Assembly: GCA_965228215.1 (NCBI GenBank)
Contig: OZ245800.1
Coordinates: 930,001 to 994,000 of the forward strand
DNA length: 64,000 nt
Direction: 5' to 3'
DNA from: Maricaulis sp965228215
GTDB taxonomy: Bacteria > Pseudomonadota > Alphaproteobacteria > Caulobacterales > Maricaulaceae
Made by a program: the position numbers and the translations under genes. Numbering within the stretch: position 1 is the stretch's first letter; each line of letters starts with the position of its first letter. Below the pieces are notes generated by a model. It saw nothing but the letters and a program-made list of their open reading frames with translations. It was not told where the DNA came from and searched no databases. Positions 1-8,642 of this stretch are shown here, one piece after another.

Positions 1-2431
1 CATTCTCGCTCCTGATGACCCCCGGGCCATCGGCAATGGTGATATCCGCCACGCGTCCCAGAGGGATTTCCGCCCCGGTCGGCGTAATGACCGGCAGGGA
101 TTGCAGCGCCGCCACCGAGTTCCGGTAGTCGCGCGGATAGCGCAGATTGACCGGATAGCGTTCGGCACCCTCCACGCTTTCCGTAACGGTCATGCCACCG
201 ATCGCTGTGCGAACGACATCGTGGACATCGGCGACGTTCAGACCGAAGCGCGCCGCCTCCAGACGGTTCACATCGATATCCACAAAACGACCACCCGTGA
301 CACGCTCGGCATAGACGGATGCCGTACCATCGAGCGTCTCGATAATCGCCTCGACCTCCTCGCCAATCCTCGCGATCTCGTCGAGATCCGGACCGGCAAT
401 CTTGATGCCGACCGGGGTCTTGATACCCGTTGCCAGCATGTCGATTCTGCCACGGATCGGCATGATCCAGGCATTGGTCAGGCTCGGCACATTGACGACC
501 GCATCCAGCTCGGCCCGGATGTCATCGATCGTGACGCCCGGACGCCATTCCTCACGCGGGCGCAACTGGATTGTGGTTTCGATCATGGTCAGGGGCGCCG
601 GATCCGTGGCGGTTTCGGCCCGCCCGGCCTTGCCATGGGCGGTCAGGACTTCCGGCACGGTCATGATCAGGCGATTGGTCTGCTGCACGATCTCCGCGAT
701 CTTGCCTGCCGAGACCCCCGGATAGGCGCTGGGCATGTAGAGGATATCGCCCTCGTCCAGGTCCGGCATGAATTCGCTGCCCATTCGCGACAGCGGTACC
801 GCCGCGCTGGCCAGGACAAGGCCCGCCACGACCAGCACGGCCCAGGGTCGCCGGATGACGATATTGATAAAGGGTCGATAACCGGCAATCAGAACGCGGT
901 TGACCGGGTTCTTGTGCTCCGGCGTGATCCTGCCTCGAACGAGATAGCCCATCAGAACCGGAACCAGCGTGATCGCCAGGCCTGCTGCGGCCGCCATCGC
1001 ATAGGTCTTGGTGAAGGCCAGCGGGTGAAAGAGCCGCCCCTCCTGGGCCTCGAGCGCAAAGATCGGCACGAAGCTGAAGGTTACAATAAGCAGGGAGAAG
1101 AACAGCGCGGGTCCCACCTCGGTCGAGGCCTTTGCAACGATGCGCCATCGGTTCTCCCTCGTTATGGGTTCGCGCTCGGCATGCTTGTGCATATTCTCGA
1201 TCATGACGATCGCGGCATCGACCATCGCGCCAATCGCAATTGCAATGCCACCGAGTGACATGATGTTGGCGTTGATACCCTGTGCATTCATCACGATGAT
1301 CGCGGCGAGAATGCCGAGAGGAAGGCTCAGAACGATCACGAGCGACGATCTGAAGTGGAATAGAAAGAGCGCGCAGATCAGAGCGACGACCAGGAATTCC
1401 TCGACCAGCTTCTCTTGCAGCGAGGACACGGCCCGTTCGATGAGACTGGCCCGGTTATAGGTCGTGACGATTTCCACGCCGTCCGGCAGGGATGCGCGCA
1501 ATTCATCCAACCGCTGCTCAACGCGCTGGATCGTCGCCCGGGCATTCTCGCCATAACGCATGACAACGACGCCGCCGACAGCTTCACCCTCGCCATTGAG
1601 TTCGCCGATGCCACGCCGGAGTTCCGGCCCGATCGTGATGTCCGCGACATCTGAGAGTAAAATGGGCGTTCCCGTCTCGGTCACCGAGAGCGGGATCGCT
1701 TCGAGATCCTCGACACCCTGGATATAGCCGGACGCGCGGACCATGTATTCCGCTTCAGCCATTTCGATCACGCGGCCGCCGCTTTCCTGATTGCCGCGCT
1801 GGATGGCCATGCGGACATGGGAGAGCGGAATACCGAGCGCGCGGAGCCGGTCCGGATCGGCAACCACCTGGTATTGCCGGACCATGCCACCGATGGTGGC
1901 GACCTCGGCGACACCCTCAATGGTCTGGAGCTCGTACTTCAGGAACCAGTCCTGCAGCGACCGGAGCTGGGCCAGATCATTCTGTCCGGTCCGGTCAACG
2001 AGGGCGTATTGATAGATCCAGCCAACACCCGTTGCATCCGGCCCCAGCGCTGGCGTCGCGCCGTCGGGAAGATTTGGTGCGACTTGCGACAGGTATTCCA
2101 GCACCCTGGACCGGGCCCAATAGAGATCCGTTCCATCCTCGAAGATGATGTAGACATAGCTGTCGTTGAAGAAGGAATAGCCGCGCACGGTCACCGCGCC
2201 GGGCACTGCCAGCATGGCGGTCGTAAGCGGATAAGTGACCTGGTCCTCCACGACCTGCGGGGCCTGGCCCGGATAGGTCGTCTTGATGATCACCTGCACA
2301 TCCGACAAATCCGGAATGGCGTCCATGGGCGTGCGTGACAGCGAGTAAAGGCCACCGGCGGCCAGCAGGCCGGCCAGGATGAGGACGATCAGGCGGTTGC
2401 CGATCGACCAGCGGATAATGGCGCTGATCAT
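1..2431 (-). CDS. cusA: CusA-type copper/silver RND efflux permease, C-terminus cut by window edge
   Basis: This is the inner-membrane proton-driven pump of a tripartite Cu(I)/Ag(I) efflux system. About 810 codons lie in the window and the stop is beyond the left edge; CusA proteins are usually about 1,040 residues. The N-terminus shows the typical first helix followed by RTPMDAIPDLSDVQVII. The fourth-helix motif is AIGAMVDAAIVMIEN, the CusA form rather than the CzcA form. Methionines at the CusA metal-site positions are present in EGDILYMPS, DPAPLTMIETT and RGRIDMLATGIK, which supports Cu/Ag rather than Zn/Co/Cd. The ATG overlaps the stop of the upstream adaptor gene (ATGA), so the two are translationally coupled. 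The subfamily call is well supported; the substrate is inferred from these motifs. Confidence 0.92.
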   Translation of the reverse strand, partial: MISAIIRWSIGNRLIVLILAGLLAAGGLYSLSRTPMDAIPDLSDVQVIIKTTYPGQAPQVVEDQVTYPLTTAMLAVPGAVTVRGYSFFNDSYVYIIFEDGTDLYWARSRVLEYLSQVAPNLPDGATPALGPDATGVGWIYQYALVDRTGQNDLAQLRSLQDWFLKYELQTIEGVAEVATIGGMVRQYQVVADPDRLRALGIPLSHVRMAIQRGNQESGGRVIEMAEAEYMVRASGYIQGVEDLEAIPLSVTETGTPILLSDVADITIGPELRRGIGELNGEGEAVGGVVVMRYGENARATIQRVEQRLDELRASLPDGVEIVTTYNRASLIERAVSSLQEKLVEEFLVVALICALFLFHFRSSLVIVLSLPLGILAAIIVMNAQGINANIMSLGGIAIAIGAMVDAAIVMIENMHKHAEREPITRENRWRIVAKASTEVGPALFFSLLIVTFSFVPIFALEAQEGRLFHPLAFTKTYAMAAAAGLAITLVPVLMGYLVRGRITPEHKNPVNRVLIAGYRPFINIVIRRPWAVLVVAGLVLASAAVPLSRMGSEFMPDLDEGDILYMPSAYPGVSAGKIAEIVQQTNRLIMTVPEVLTAHGKAGRAETATDPAPLTMIETTIQLRPREEWRPGVTIDDIRAELDAVVNVPSLTNAWIMPIRGRIDMLATGIKTPVGIKIAGPDLDEIARIGEEVEAIIETLDGTASVYAERVTGGRFVDIDVNRLEAARFGLNVADVHDVVRTAIGGMTVTESVEGAERYPVNLRYPRDYRNSVAALQSLPVITPTGAEIPLGRVADITIADGPGVIRSEN

Positions 2432-4146
2432 TCGTGCGCTCCGCCGTGCTCATCAGCGACCGGCGCCACGCCTGTCAGCATCCACTGGCCGGGATTGCCC
2501 TCCTCGATTGAGAACGTCACGTCGTCGCCGACCGCCAGGGCATCGAGAGACACGCCCTCGGCCAGCTCGTAGACCATGCTCATCGCCGGCATGTCGATGG
2601 CCTCGATGCGCTCATGGTCAATCTCGACCATGTTGAACTCCGCCATCAGGGTAACCACCCGGCCACGCCCCTCGATCAACGGCTCAGCCGGCTCTCCTGG
2701 AGAAGAAATCGTCGCGATCCGCCATTGACCGTCCTCATTCTGGCGCAGCGAGAAATCGACCACGTCTCCGACCGCCAGCCCGTCGAGCGAAACCGTGTCG
2801 TCAATGAGGAAGAAGGACATGCTCATTACCGGCCAATCGAGGGCTGGAATGGGATCGTGAGTCAGATCGATCATGCCGTGAGACGCCATGATCGCATCGA
2901 CCACGCCGGTCCCGAACACGACCTCCGGCGGCGGCGCCTCCTCTTCCGCCGGCGACATCCGAAGCGTCGCCCCTTGCAGGCTCGCCTCGGAATCGATCAG
3001 GAATTGGCTCGACACCACAACACGCTCGCCCGCCGCCAGGCCAGACAGGATCTCAACCTGACCCCGCGCCTCAGGCCCTGTTGTGACACGGGCGGGTTGG
3101 TAGCGTCCCTCGCCCAGGGCGAGGATGACGCGTTCGGATTGACCGGTCCGGATAACCGCCTCGGCCGGCACGGACAAAACATTCTCGCGAGGGTCGACCT
3201 CGATCCGCACATTTACAAAGGCTTCCGGGCGCAGCGCTCCGTCCGCATTGTCAAAGCGCATGCGAACCGGAATGGAGCGGCTGGTCGGGTCAACCGTCGG
3301 ATAGACGTATTCCACCCGGCCATGCCACATGCGACCTGGTTGGGCCGGGGAGAGCATGTGAACCGCCTGATCGGCCTCGATAACACCCGCATCATCCTCG
3401 AACAGGTCCGCGATGACCCAGACCTCTCGAAGGTCCGCGATGGTCATTACCACCATGCTGGGGTGCGCGTGCGCGCCCTCGCGTACATTCATCTCCAGGA
3501 CAACGCCCGGCCGCGGCGCGTAGACATCGATCAATCGCTGGGTCTGGCCACGACGTGCGATCGTATCGATCTGGGCATTGCCGACACCGAGAGCACGCAA
3601 GCGAGACCGGGCCGCCGAAATCAATCCTGATCGTCCGACGCGCGTCGCCTGGAGGAATTCGGTCTGAGCCGTCACGATTTCCGGTGAGTACATGCGAAAC
3701 AGGAGATCGCCGGCCGCCACAACATCGCCGACCGCCGCGACGCGGAGATCCTCGATCCAGCCCTGTGCCCGCACATCCACCACCGAGGTGAGATCATCGA
3801 CGGGACGGACATAGCCGACCGTGTTGAGGTCCTGCGCGAAGCGGCTTCGCTCCGCGACAGCCGTGCGAACGCCGATATTGTTCTCAACCGAAGGGGAAAT
3901 CGTCACGGTGGATGTGTCGGCGGGTTCATCGCCGGCATAGACGGGAACAAGATCCATCCCCATCGGGGACTTGCCTGGCTCATCCCGCCGGAAATTGGGG
4001 TCCATCGGCGCGACCCAGTAGAGGATTTCAGGTTCGCCGGAGCCGGATGTGGCCTCGCCACCGCCCATCAGGCGCCCTCCAAAAACTCCGATGAGGATGC
4101 CAACGGTCAGAATGACCGCTCCCAGGATCAGCGTGCGCGGGTTCAT
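2428..4146 (-). CDS. cusB: CusB-type periplasmic adaptor with two C-terminal CusF-like domains
   Basis: This is the membrane-fusion subunit linking the CusA pump to the outer-membrane channel; 572 aa. An N-terminal membrane anchor is followed by a heavy-metal-binding module at about residues 41-70 (YWVAPMDPNFR, SPMGMDLVPVY). The lipoyl/hairpin/beta-barrel adaptor core runs to about residue 400. Two consecutive CusF-like beta-barrels follow, at about 409-485 and 494-563. The first has the full CusF ligand set (THDPI, then W438-P-x-M441-x-M443). The second has Met519 where CusF has the cation-pi Trp, with M522 and M524 retained. Known CusF is a separate copper chaperone or a single fused domain; two tandem copies are unusual. 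It overlaps its neighbours by 4 bases on each side. Confidence 0.93.
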   Translation of the reverse strand: MNPRTLILGAVILTVGILIGVFGGRLMGGGEATSGSGEPEILYWVAPMDPNFRRDEPGKSPMGMDLVPVYAGDEPADTSTVTISPSVENNIGVRTAVAERSRFAQDLNTVGYVRPVDDLTSVVDVRAQGWIEDLRVAAVGDVVAAGDLLFRMYSPEIVTAQTEFLQATRVGRSGLISAARSRLRALGVGNAQIDTIARRGQTQRLIDVYAPRPGVVLEMNVREGAHAHPSMVVMTIADLREVWVIADLFEDDAGVIEADQAVHMLSPAQPGRMWHGRVEYVYPTVDPTSRSIPVRMRFDNADGALRPEAFVNVRIEVDPRENVLSVPAEAVIRTGQSERVILALGEGRYQPARVTTGPEARGQVEILSGLAAGERVVVSSQFLIDSEASLQGATLRMSPAEEEAPPPEVVFGTGVVDAIMASHGMIDLTHDPIPALDWPVMSMSFFLIDDTVSLDGLAVGDVVDFSLRQNEDGQWRIATISSPGEPAEPLIEGRGRVVTLMAEFNMVEIDHERIEAIDMPAMSMVYELAEGVSLDALAVGDDVTFSIEEGNPGQWMLTGVAPVADEHGGAHE

Positions 4147-5393
4147 TGGACATCTCCCGTCAGAAAGAGAATTCGGCTCTGGGCCTGGAGTGCATCCACA
4201 CGCGTGCGGATCAGGGTGAGTTCGATGTCGAGCAAGGCCAACTCGGACCGCACAAGTTCGGCGAAATCGGCCTGTTCATTCTCATAGGCGGCGAGCACAG
4301 CCTCTGTGGTTTCCCGCGCGCGGTCGAGAACATCAGTCTCATAGGCCTGCGCCGTTTCATTCAGGCGCTGAAAGCGGATCCAGTCTTCATCGAGCTGACG
4401 CCGCAGGTCCAGCAACAGGGCCTGCCGCTCAAGTTCTTCTGCGGATCGGGCGTCGCGAGCCCCGGCAACGCCTTCATCCTGTCTGCGTCGACTGAAGAGC
4501 GGCATCTGAACCGTCACGCCGACACTGGCAACATCAGAGCGGCTGTCACGCAGGCCATAACCCGCGTCCACGCTCCAACGCGGTCGGTACTCTTCGAAGG
4601 CAAGGTCAATGTCACGTTGGCTGGCTGCGATCCGCGCATTGCGGGTGCTGACTGCCGGGTGCTGCGCAAGCGAGTCCACGGCAAGTGAGGCCTCAGGCAG
4701 ACCTGGAAGACGCGGGATGTTCAGCAAGATCGCGCGGTCAGCATGCTCGAGACCGATATATCGTCCCAGCTGCGCGCGCGCCGTTCCGACCTGCCGGTCG
4801 ATCTCGATCAGGCGCGCATCGAGCAGAGCCGTCTCCAGGTCGACCCGGATCACATCATGCGAGTTTCCGCCACCGCTCGCGAAGAGCGCCGTCGCGACCT
4901 CGCTCAGTTGACGGATTTCCTCGCGCCGGGCCTGCGTCAGCTCCGCGGCTCGCTCCCAGTAGAAAGCCTCCAGCCAGGACACGCGCACCGCCCGCGTGAT
5001 CATGCGCTGTTCAAGCTCGCCCATCGCTCGCGCGCCGTCTGCCCGGGCATATTGCCGGGCTCGCTGCAGATCCCGGCTTGATTCTCGCGGTATCGATTGT
5101 CGAACGCCGATCTGGGCCTGAGTCATGGCCTCCCGATTATGGTCGAGATCGCTCAGGGGCAGGTTGGCGACACCCACGCGCAACATGGGGTCGGGCAAAG
5201 CTGTCGCGGCCTCGCCGGCATGCTCGAATGCTCCGGCACGCGCTTCCCAGCTGGCGATCGCCGGGTCATCGGTTTGGCCGGCGATGAGGACTGCCTCCGC
5301 CAGGCTGAGCGGATGTTGATTGTCGGTTTTTGCCAATCCGGTCGATGCCAGATGCAGAACGGCCGCCGTCGCGGCGAATGCGGTGAAAGACAT
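4143..5393 (-). CDS. TolC-family outer-membrane efflux protein of the copper system
   Basis: A 416-residue protein with the long alternating helical pattern of the outer-membrane efflux family. It has a signal-peptide-like N-terminus (MSFTAFAATAAVLHLASTGLA) and two similar halves, each starting with a conserved helix (LSLAEAVLIAGQTDDP; HPAVSTRNARIAASQRD). It would form the exit duct partnered with CusB and CusA, whose genes follow with 4-base overlaps. The operon order channel-adaptor-pump is typical of cus/czc systems. Family assignment is firm. The exact channel (CusC versus a generic TolC-like protein) is inferred from context. Confidence 0.9.
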   Translation of the reverse strand: MSFTAFAATAAVLHLASTGLAKTDNQHPLSLAEAVLIAGQTDDPAIASWEARAGAFEHAGEAATALPDPMLRVGVANLPLSDLDHNREAMTQAQIGVRQSIPRESSRDLQRARQYARADGARAMGELEQRMITRAVRVSWLEAFYWERAAELTQARREEIRQLSEVATALFASGGGNSHDVIRVDLETALLDARLIEIDRQVGTARAQLGRYIGLEHADRAILLNIPRLPGLPEASLAVDSLAQHPAVSTRNARIAASQRDIDLAFEEYRPRWSVDAGYGLRDSRSDVASVGVTVQMPLFSRRRQDEGVAGARDARSAEELERQALLLDLRRQLDEDWIRFQRLNETAQAYETDVLDRARETTEAVLAAYENEQADFAELVRSELALLDIELTLIRTRVDALQAQSRILFLTGDVQ

Positions 5394-5453
5394 GGAGCTC
5401 TCCGATACGGGCTGAACGAGCGAATGCGAACCAATCCACTTGGTTCGAAATCG

Positions 5454-5867
5454 TCAAGCGCGTGGAGGGTGTTCCAGTCCAGGGGGGGCGATCTCGACCG
5501 GCTGATCAGCAACCCAGCCGTGACGCATCGCAGCGGAATGACTGATGGGGACAGCTGCCCCGTCGAGTAGAAGAGGGGCAGCCGCGGCAGCCAGACCGCA
5601 AGGTCCATCAGCGCAACCGGTCATATCATCGCAATCCATCTCGGCGATTTTGGTCGCCGGGTCGGAAACGCCATGATCCATTGAGCCTTCCGGACAACAA
5701 TCGTGCCGCTCCATCATCTCCGCGTGATGACTGGCCGTCTCTGCCTCGTTCATGTCCATATGGGCGGAAGCTGGAAGGTCCGCGGCCCGCGCCGGAGCAT
5801 AGCCCGCCACCCCGAGCGCCAGAGCGCCGAGCAGAGCGAGAATTATGCCGAACCGATGCAGCAGCAT
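5454..5867 (-). CDS. Small secreted His/Met/Cys-rich protein heading the copper operon
   Basis: A 137-residue protein with a clear signal peptide (hydrophobic core LLALLGALALGVAGYA, cleavage after APARA). The mature part is full of potential metal ligands: HMDMNEAE, HHAEMMERHDCCPEG, MDHG and CDDMTGCADGPCG. I do not recognise a named domain. It lies 60 bases upstream of the TolC-like gene in the same direction and is probably the first gene of the operon. Proteins like this commonly precede copper-efflux genes, so periplasmic copper binding or sensing is a reasonable inference, but nothing in the sequence proves it. A second small His-rich secreted gene heads the other metal operon at 14849-15169. 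Confidence 0.7.
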   Translation of the reverse strand: MLLHRFGIILALLGALALGVAGYAPARAADLPASAHMDMNEAETASHHAEMMERHDCCPEGSMDHGVSDPATKIAEMDCDDMTGCADGPCGLAAAAAPLLLDGAAVPISHSAAMRHGWVADQPVEIAPPGLEHPPRA

Positions 5868-5886
5868 CCGCGTGAGTCTCCCGGAG

Positions 5887-5926
5887 ATTCAGATCCTTCG
5901 AGGCACTATACGCTGCAAATCTGAAT
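5887..5926. promoter_or_regulatory. Inverted repeat in the divergent copper-operon promoter region
   Basis: ATTCAGAT at 5887-5894 and ATCTGAAT at 5919-5926 form a perfect 8-base inverted repeat with 24 bases between the arms. It sits between the leftward small secreted gene (start 5867) and the rightward membrane gene (start 5973). The spacing would suit a dimeric or tetrameric regulator. No regulator gene lies next to it. Confidence 0.4.
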
Positions 5927-5935
5927 TTCCCTCTA

Positions 5936-5971
5936 CCGAAATTGCCGCAAGAGGTGATCGGCCAATTTCGG
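5936..5971 (+). promoter_or_regulatory. Long hairpin enclosing the ribosome-binding site of the 5973 gene
   Basis: CCGAAATTG (5936-5944) and CAATTTCGG (5963-5971) are perfect 9-base inverted arms. Inside them CCG and CGG can pair further, leaving a loop that contains AAGAGGTGA, the only Shine-Dalgarno-like stretch. The hairpin ends two bases before the ATG at 5973. It may be a translational control element or a protein operator. Confidence 0.45.
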
Positions 5972-5972
5972 C

Positions 5973-6509
5973 ATGGAGATCATAATTCATGGTCTTGCGT
6001 TCATTCGCCGACGTCGTAACATTTTCGCCATGATAGAACCCGGGAAAGAAACCGGACCTCCTCCCGAACCAAAATCGCTGACCAGGCGAGAACTGGCCCG
6101 CTGGGTGCTGCTCACGATCACCGCGGGATGGGCATTCTATCTTCTATCCCGCTTCCTGATCGGCATCGCAGCCAATTTTGGCCTCGATGGCGGCATGGGC
6201 AATGACAGCGCCATGTCCGATCTGAGCAATCTGGGTCCTCTGTTGCTGCAGGGTGTCGACGGTCTCGCCCTGACTGGTTACGGCCTCGCGGCCTGGTTCA
6301 TCCACCGACGGAGATGGCTCGCGCTTCCCGCCTACGGCGTCGCATTCCTGCTGGACATGGGTGTCTGGATCGTCGCCTCCGCCAGCTATGCCGGCTACGA
6401 GCTGACATCGCTGATGCACACATCACTGGTGAATTGGGTGATCAACATCATCCTGCTCTGCACGCTCGTCGGACTGATGTTCCTGCAGCAGGCGCGGGTG
6501 TTGCGGTAG
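5973..6509 (+). CDS. Small four-helix membrane protein of unknown function (family also at 60981-62435)
   Basis: 178 residues (159 if the ATG 57 bases downstream is used). After a charged N-terminal tail (PGKETGPPPEPKSLTRREL) there are four predicted membrane segments, starting at WVLLTITAGWAFYLL, LTGYGLAAWFI, LPAYGVAFLLDMGVWIV and WVINIILLCTLVGLMFL. The same signature recurs in the three genes next to odhB: a short basic loop (HRRR), a helix with an Asp followed by a Trp (LLDMGVWI), then a Y-containing segment and a last helix beginning with N-I. No known domain is recognised. It is divergent from the copper operon, so co-regulation with metal efflux is possible but unproven. Confidence 0.65.
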   Translation: MEIIIHGLAFIRRRRNIFAMIEPGKETGPPPEPKSLTRRELARWVLLTITAGWAFYLLSRFLIGIAANFGLDGGMGNDSAMSDLSNLGPLLLQGVDGLALTGYGLAAWFIHRRRWLALPAYGVAFLLDMGVWIVASASYAGYELTSLMHTSLVNWVINIILLCTLVGLMFLQQARVLR

Positions 6510-6526
6510 TCGAACCATGTCAGTCC

Positions 6527-6633
6527 GGTGCTGCCAGACAAAAGCGGAGCGGTCACGAAAGACCAGGTTTGCACCCAAAACGGCCGCGAGTTGACGCCAT
6601 TCAGCTAGGGCGACAGATCCGCTCTTGTTGAAT
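6527..6633. mobile_element. Remnant end of an IS6-family element
   Basis: GGTGCTGCCAGACAAAA at 6527 resembles the left inverted repeat of the adjacent IS (GGTGTTGTCAGACGAAA). About 61 bases inside it, on the minus strand, are codons for ALAEWRQLAA, matching the transposase C-terminus of the neighbour at nearly the same offset. The copy stops where the neighbouring element begins, so it is a truncated relative, not a duplicate of neighbouring sequence. It differs from the intact copy at several bases, so it is an older or different IS. Confidence 0.65.
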
Positions 6634-7441
6634 GGTGTTGTCAGACGAAAGCTACCAAGTCTCGGCAAGTCCGAGATTGACCTTATCTCAGGCGGCAAGT
6701 TGACGCCATTCTGCCAGGGCGGCGGAGCGGTTTTCTTTGAAGCTTTCTCGGCGGTTCAGATGACGTTCCTGGTTGAAAAGATTGTGGACAGAGGAGTGGA
6801 TGGCAGCGAATTTTTGGAGGCTTCGCATTTGCCGGAATCTGGCCATCGCTCGCTCTCTTCGCCGGAAAGGTAGATGCGAGTTTTCGGCTCTGTTGTTGAG
6901 CCACCTCCCCGTCTCCTGGCTGCCTGCATTCCCGATCTCTTTCATTGCCGCGCGACATGACTTCAAATGATCGGTGACCACGATTTGTGGATTGCCGTAC
7001 CGCTTCATCGCCTTGCGCAAAAACCTGAGTGCTGCCTTGCGATCTCGTCGCTTGGTGACATAGGCCTCGAGCACTTCGCCTTCATGATCGACCGCCCGCC
7101 AGAGGTAATGAAGCTCGCCATTGATCTTTACGAAAACCTCGTCGAGATGCCATGCCCAGTTTGAGTAGAAACGGTTTTCGACGCGGCGCTTTCGGATCGA
7201 TTTCGCGAATAATGGACCGAACCGGTTCCACCAGAACCGCACCGTTTCGTGCGTGATATCGATGCCGCGTTCGTGCAGCAAATCCTCAACATTCCGCAGC
7301 GACAGCGGAAAGCGAACATACATCATCACCGCAAGGCGGATTACCTCAGGCGAAGTTTTGAAATACAGGAACGGATTGCGCATCACAAAACGCTACGAAA
7401 TCAGGCGAACCCGCTCAAACCGTTTTTCTTCTGACATAGCC
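6634..7441. mobile_element. IS6-family insertion sequence, about 808 bp
   Basis: Imperfect terminal inverted repeats are GGTGTTGTCAGACGAAA at the left (6634) and, read inward from the right end at 7441, GGCTATGTCAGAAGAAA. One transposase gene fills the interior. The size and single gene match IS6. The flanking 8-mers differ (TGTTGAAT left, CTGCTACC right), so there is no target-site duplication. This fits cointegrate resolution, deletion or recombination with the neighbouring remnant. The right end lies three bases beyond the stop codon of the methyltransferase-like gene, leaving that gene whole. Confidence 0.8.
6688..7386 (-). CDS. IS6-family DDE transposase
   Basis: 232 residues, close to the usual 230-240. 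The N-terminal region has an HTH-like segment (LSLRNVEDLLHERGIDITHETVRFW, abbreviated here to its ends LSLRNVEDLL and HETVRFW). The DDE catalytic triad is visible: D in WAWHLDEVFVKI, D in IVVTDHLKSCRAAM and E in NNRAENSHLPFRRRER. This is the typical IS6 arrangement. The reading frame is uninterrupted, so the enzyme may be functional. It would catalyse replicative transposition of the element around it. Confidence 0.93.
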   Translation of the reverse strand: MMRNPFLYFKTSPEVIRLAVMMYVRFPLSLRNVEDLLHERGIDITHETVRFWWNRFGPLFAKSIRKRRVENRFYSNWAWHLDEVFVKINGELHYLWRAVDHEGEVLEAYVTKRRDRKAALRFLRKAMKRYGNPQIVVTDHLKSCRAAMKEIGNAGSQETGRWLNNRAENSHLPFRRRERAMARFRQMRSLQKFAAIHSSVHNLFNQERHLNRRESFKENRSAALAEWRQLAA

Positions 7442-7444
7442 CTG

Positions 7445-7999
7445 CTACCAGTATCTTCCCACAGCGTCCGCATAGCGCTCAAATGTCTCCCTGAAAGTTC
7501 GGCGCATATGAGGTTCTTCGACCCAGGTGATGAACACATGGATGATCACCAAGAACGAGCTCGCCGACAGAAGCGCGAATGTTGATCCGGCGGCCACCGC
7601 ACTGCCGACAAACATGGCCCCATAACCCACATATTGAGGATTGCGGGTGCGTTGATAGATCCCGTGTTGGATCAGCTCATCTTCGAGCAAGCCATAAACG
7701 CGCTCTTGCGAGCCATAGGCGTAGCGTCCGAGAAAGATAACGAACGCGCCCCCCAGAAAGAGTGCGCTGCCCAGTGCAAGCGAGATCCGATTCGGATCGA
7801 ACAAGCTGCCACGGTCGAGCCATGCGAGCGCGATCGTTGCGAGGAAATGGCCATGCATGATGAGGCCCGAAAAGACCGCCGTTGGCCGGGACCATCTCCC
7901 TTGGCGTTGAAAATCTGCGCGGGCTTGCAGCGTGAACGGAACGGCGAGCACGGCGTTGATGAGGACATACCCCACGACAATTGTGAGTAGAGGTGACAT
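7445..7999 (-). CDS. Isoprenylcysteine carboxyl methyltransferase-like membrane protein
   Basis: 184 residues with about five hydrophobic segments. It has the C-terminal SAM-binding signature of the ICMT/PEMT superfamily: HGIYQRTRNPQYVGY, and later EEPHMRRTFRETFERYADAV. Bacterial members methylate small molecules or lipids, or have no known substrate. Its start lies directly against the stop of the CDF transporter gene with no gap, so the two are probably one transcript under the MerR-type promoter at 8665-8695. Similar proteins often accompany CDF and Czc genes in metal islands, but their role there is unknown. The IS element is inserted immediately downstream. Confidence 0.8.
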   Translation of the reverse strand: MSPLLTIVVGYVLINAVLAVPFTLQARADFQRQGRWSRPTAVFSGLIMHGHFLATIALAWLDRGSLFDPNRISLALGSALFLGGAFVIFLGRYAYGSQERVYGLLEDELIQHGIYQRTRNPQYVGYGAMFVGSAVAAGSTFALLSASSFLVIIHVFITWVEEPHMRRTFRETFERYADAVGRYW

Positions 8000-8638
8000 T
8001 TAGGCGTCTCCCGCTTCAGCGATGGCGTGATTGTGGCGACGCAGCTCATCGAGAGCCTGGGTGCAGATCGACCAAGCTGACCGTGTGAACAGCGCGGCCA
8101 ATGCGAAGGCCAGAATTAGATCAGGCCAGGCAGACCCCGTGATGGCCACGAGCCCACCGGCGATCATCACGCCAACATTGCCGATGGCGTCATTGCGAGA
8201 GCACAGCCAAACCGAGCGAACGTTCGCATCACCGTCTCTCCATTTGAGGAGGATGAGGACACTGGCCGCGTTAGCAAGGAGTGCTGTGAAGCCAACGATG
8301 CCCATGGTTTCAGCGACGGGCGGTTCGCCAGAAAGGGCGCGCATCAAGGTCATCCCAAGCACTGAGACCGCGATCACGATCAGCAGGCCGCCCTTAAAGA
8401 GCGCGGCCCGAGCACGTAATGCCAGGCTCGAACCGATCACCAAGAGACTTATGGTGTAGGTCATGGTGTCACCGGCGAAGTCGAGTGCGTCGGCTTTAAG
8501 GGCCTGTGAGCCGGAGGCGAACCCGGCTGTGATCTCGACGGCGAACATCACTAGGTTGATGAGAATGACGGCCCAGAGGGCGCGACGATACGCAACTGAC
8601 GCGCCGTCAAATTTTTGGTCGTTTGAGCAACAACTCAT
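8000..8638 (-). CDS. Cation diffusion facilitator (CDF)-family metal transporter, short form
   Basis: 212 residues with six predicted membrane helices. The N-terminus MSCCSND carries adjacent cysteines. Metal-site-like motifs are in helix 2 (ALKADALDFAGDTMTY) and helix 5 (CSRNDAIGNVGVMIAG), matching the paired acidic sites of CDF transporters. The cytoplasmic C-terminal dimerisation domain of full-length members (about 300 aa) is absent, as is usual for the short forms found next to MerR genes. It likely exports a divalent cation such as Zn, Co or Cd from the cytoplasm. It is divergent from the merR-type gene and shares its control region. Confidence 0.85.
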   Translation of the reverse strand: MSCCSNDQKFDGASVAYRRALWAVILINLVMFAVEITAGFASGSQALKADALDFAGDTMTYTISLLVIGSSLALRARAALFKGGLLIVIAVSVLGMTLMRALSGEPPVAETMGIVGFTALLANAASVLILLKWRDGDANVRSVWLCSRNDAIGNVGVMIAGGLVAITGSAWPDLILAFALAALFTRSAWSICTQALDELRRHNHAIAEAGDA

Positions 8639-8642
8639 TTTC

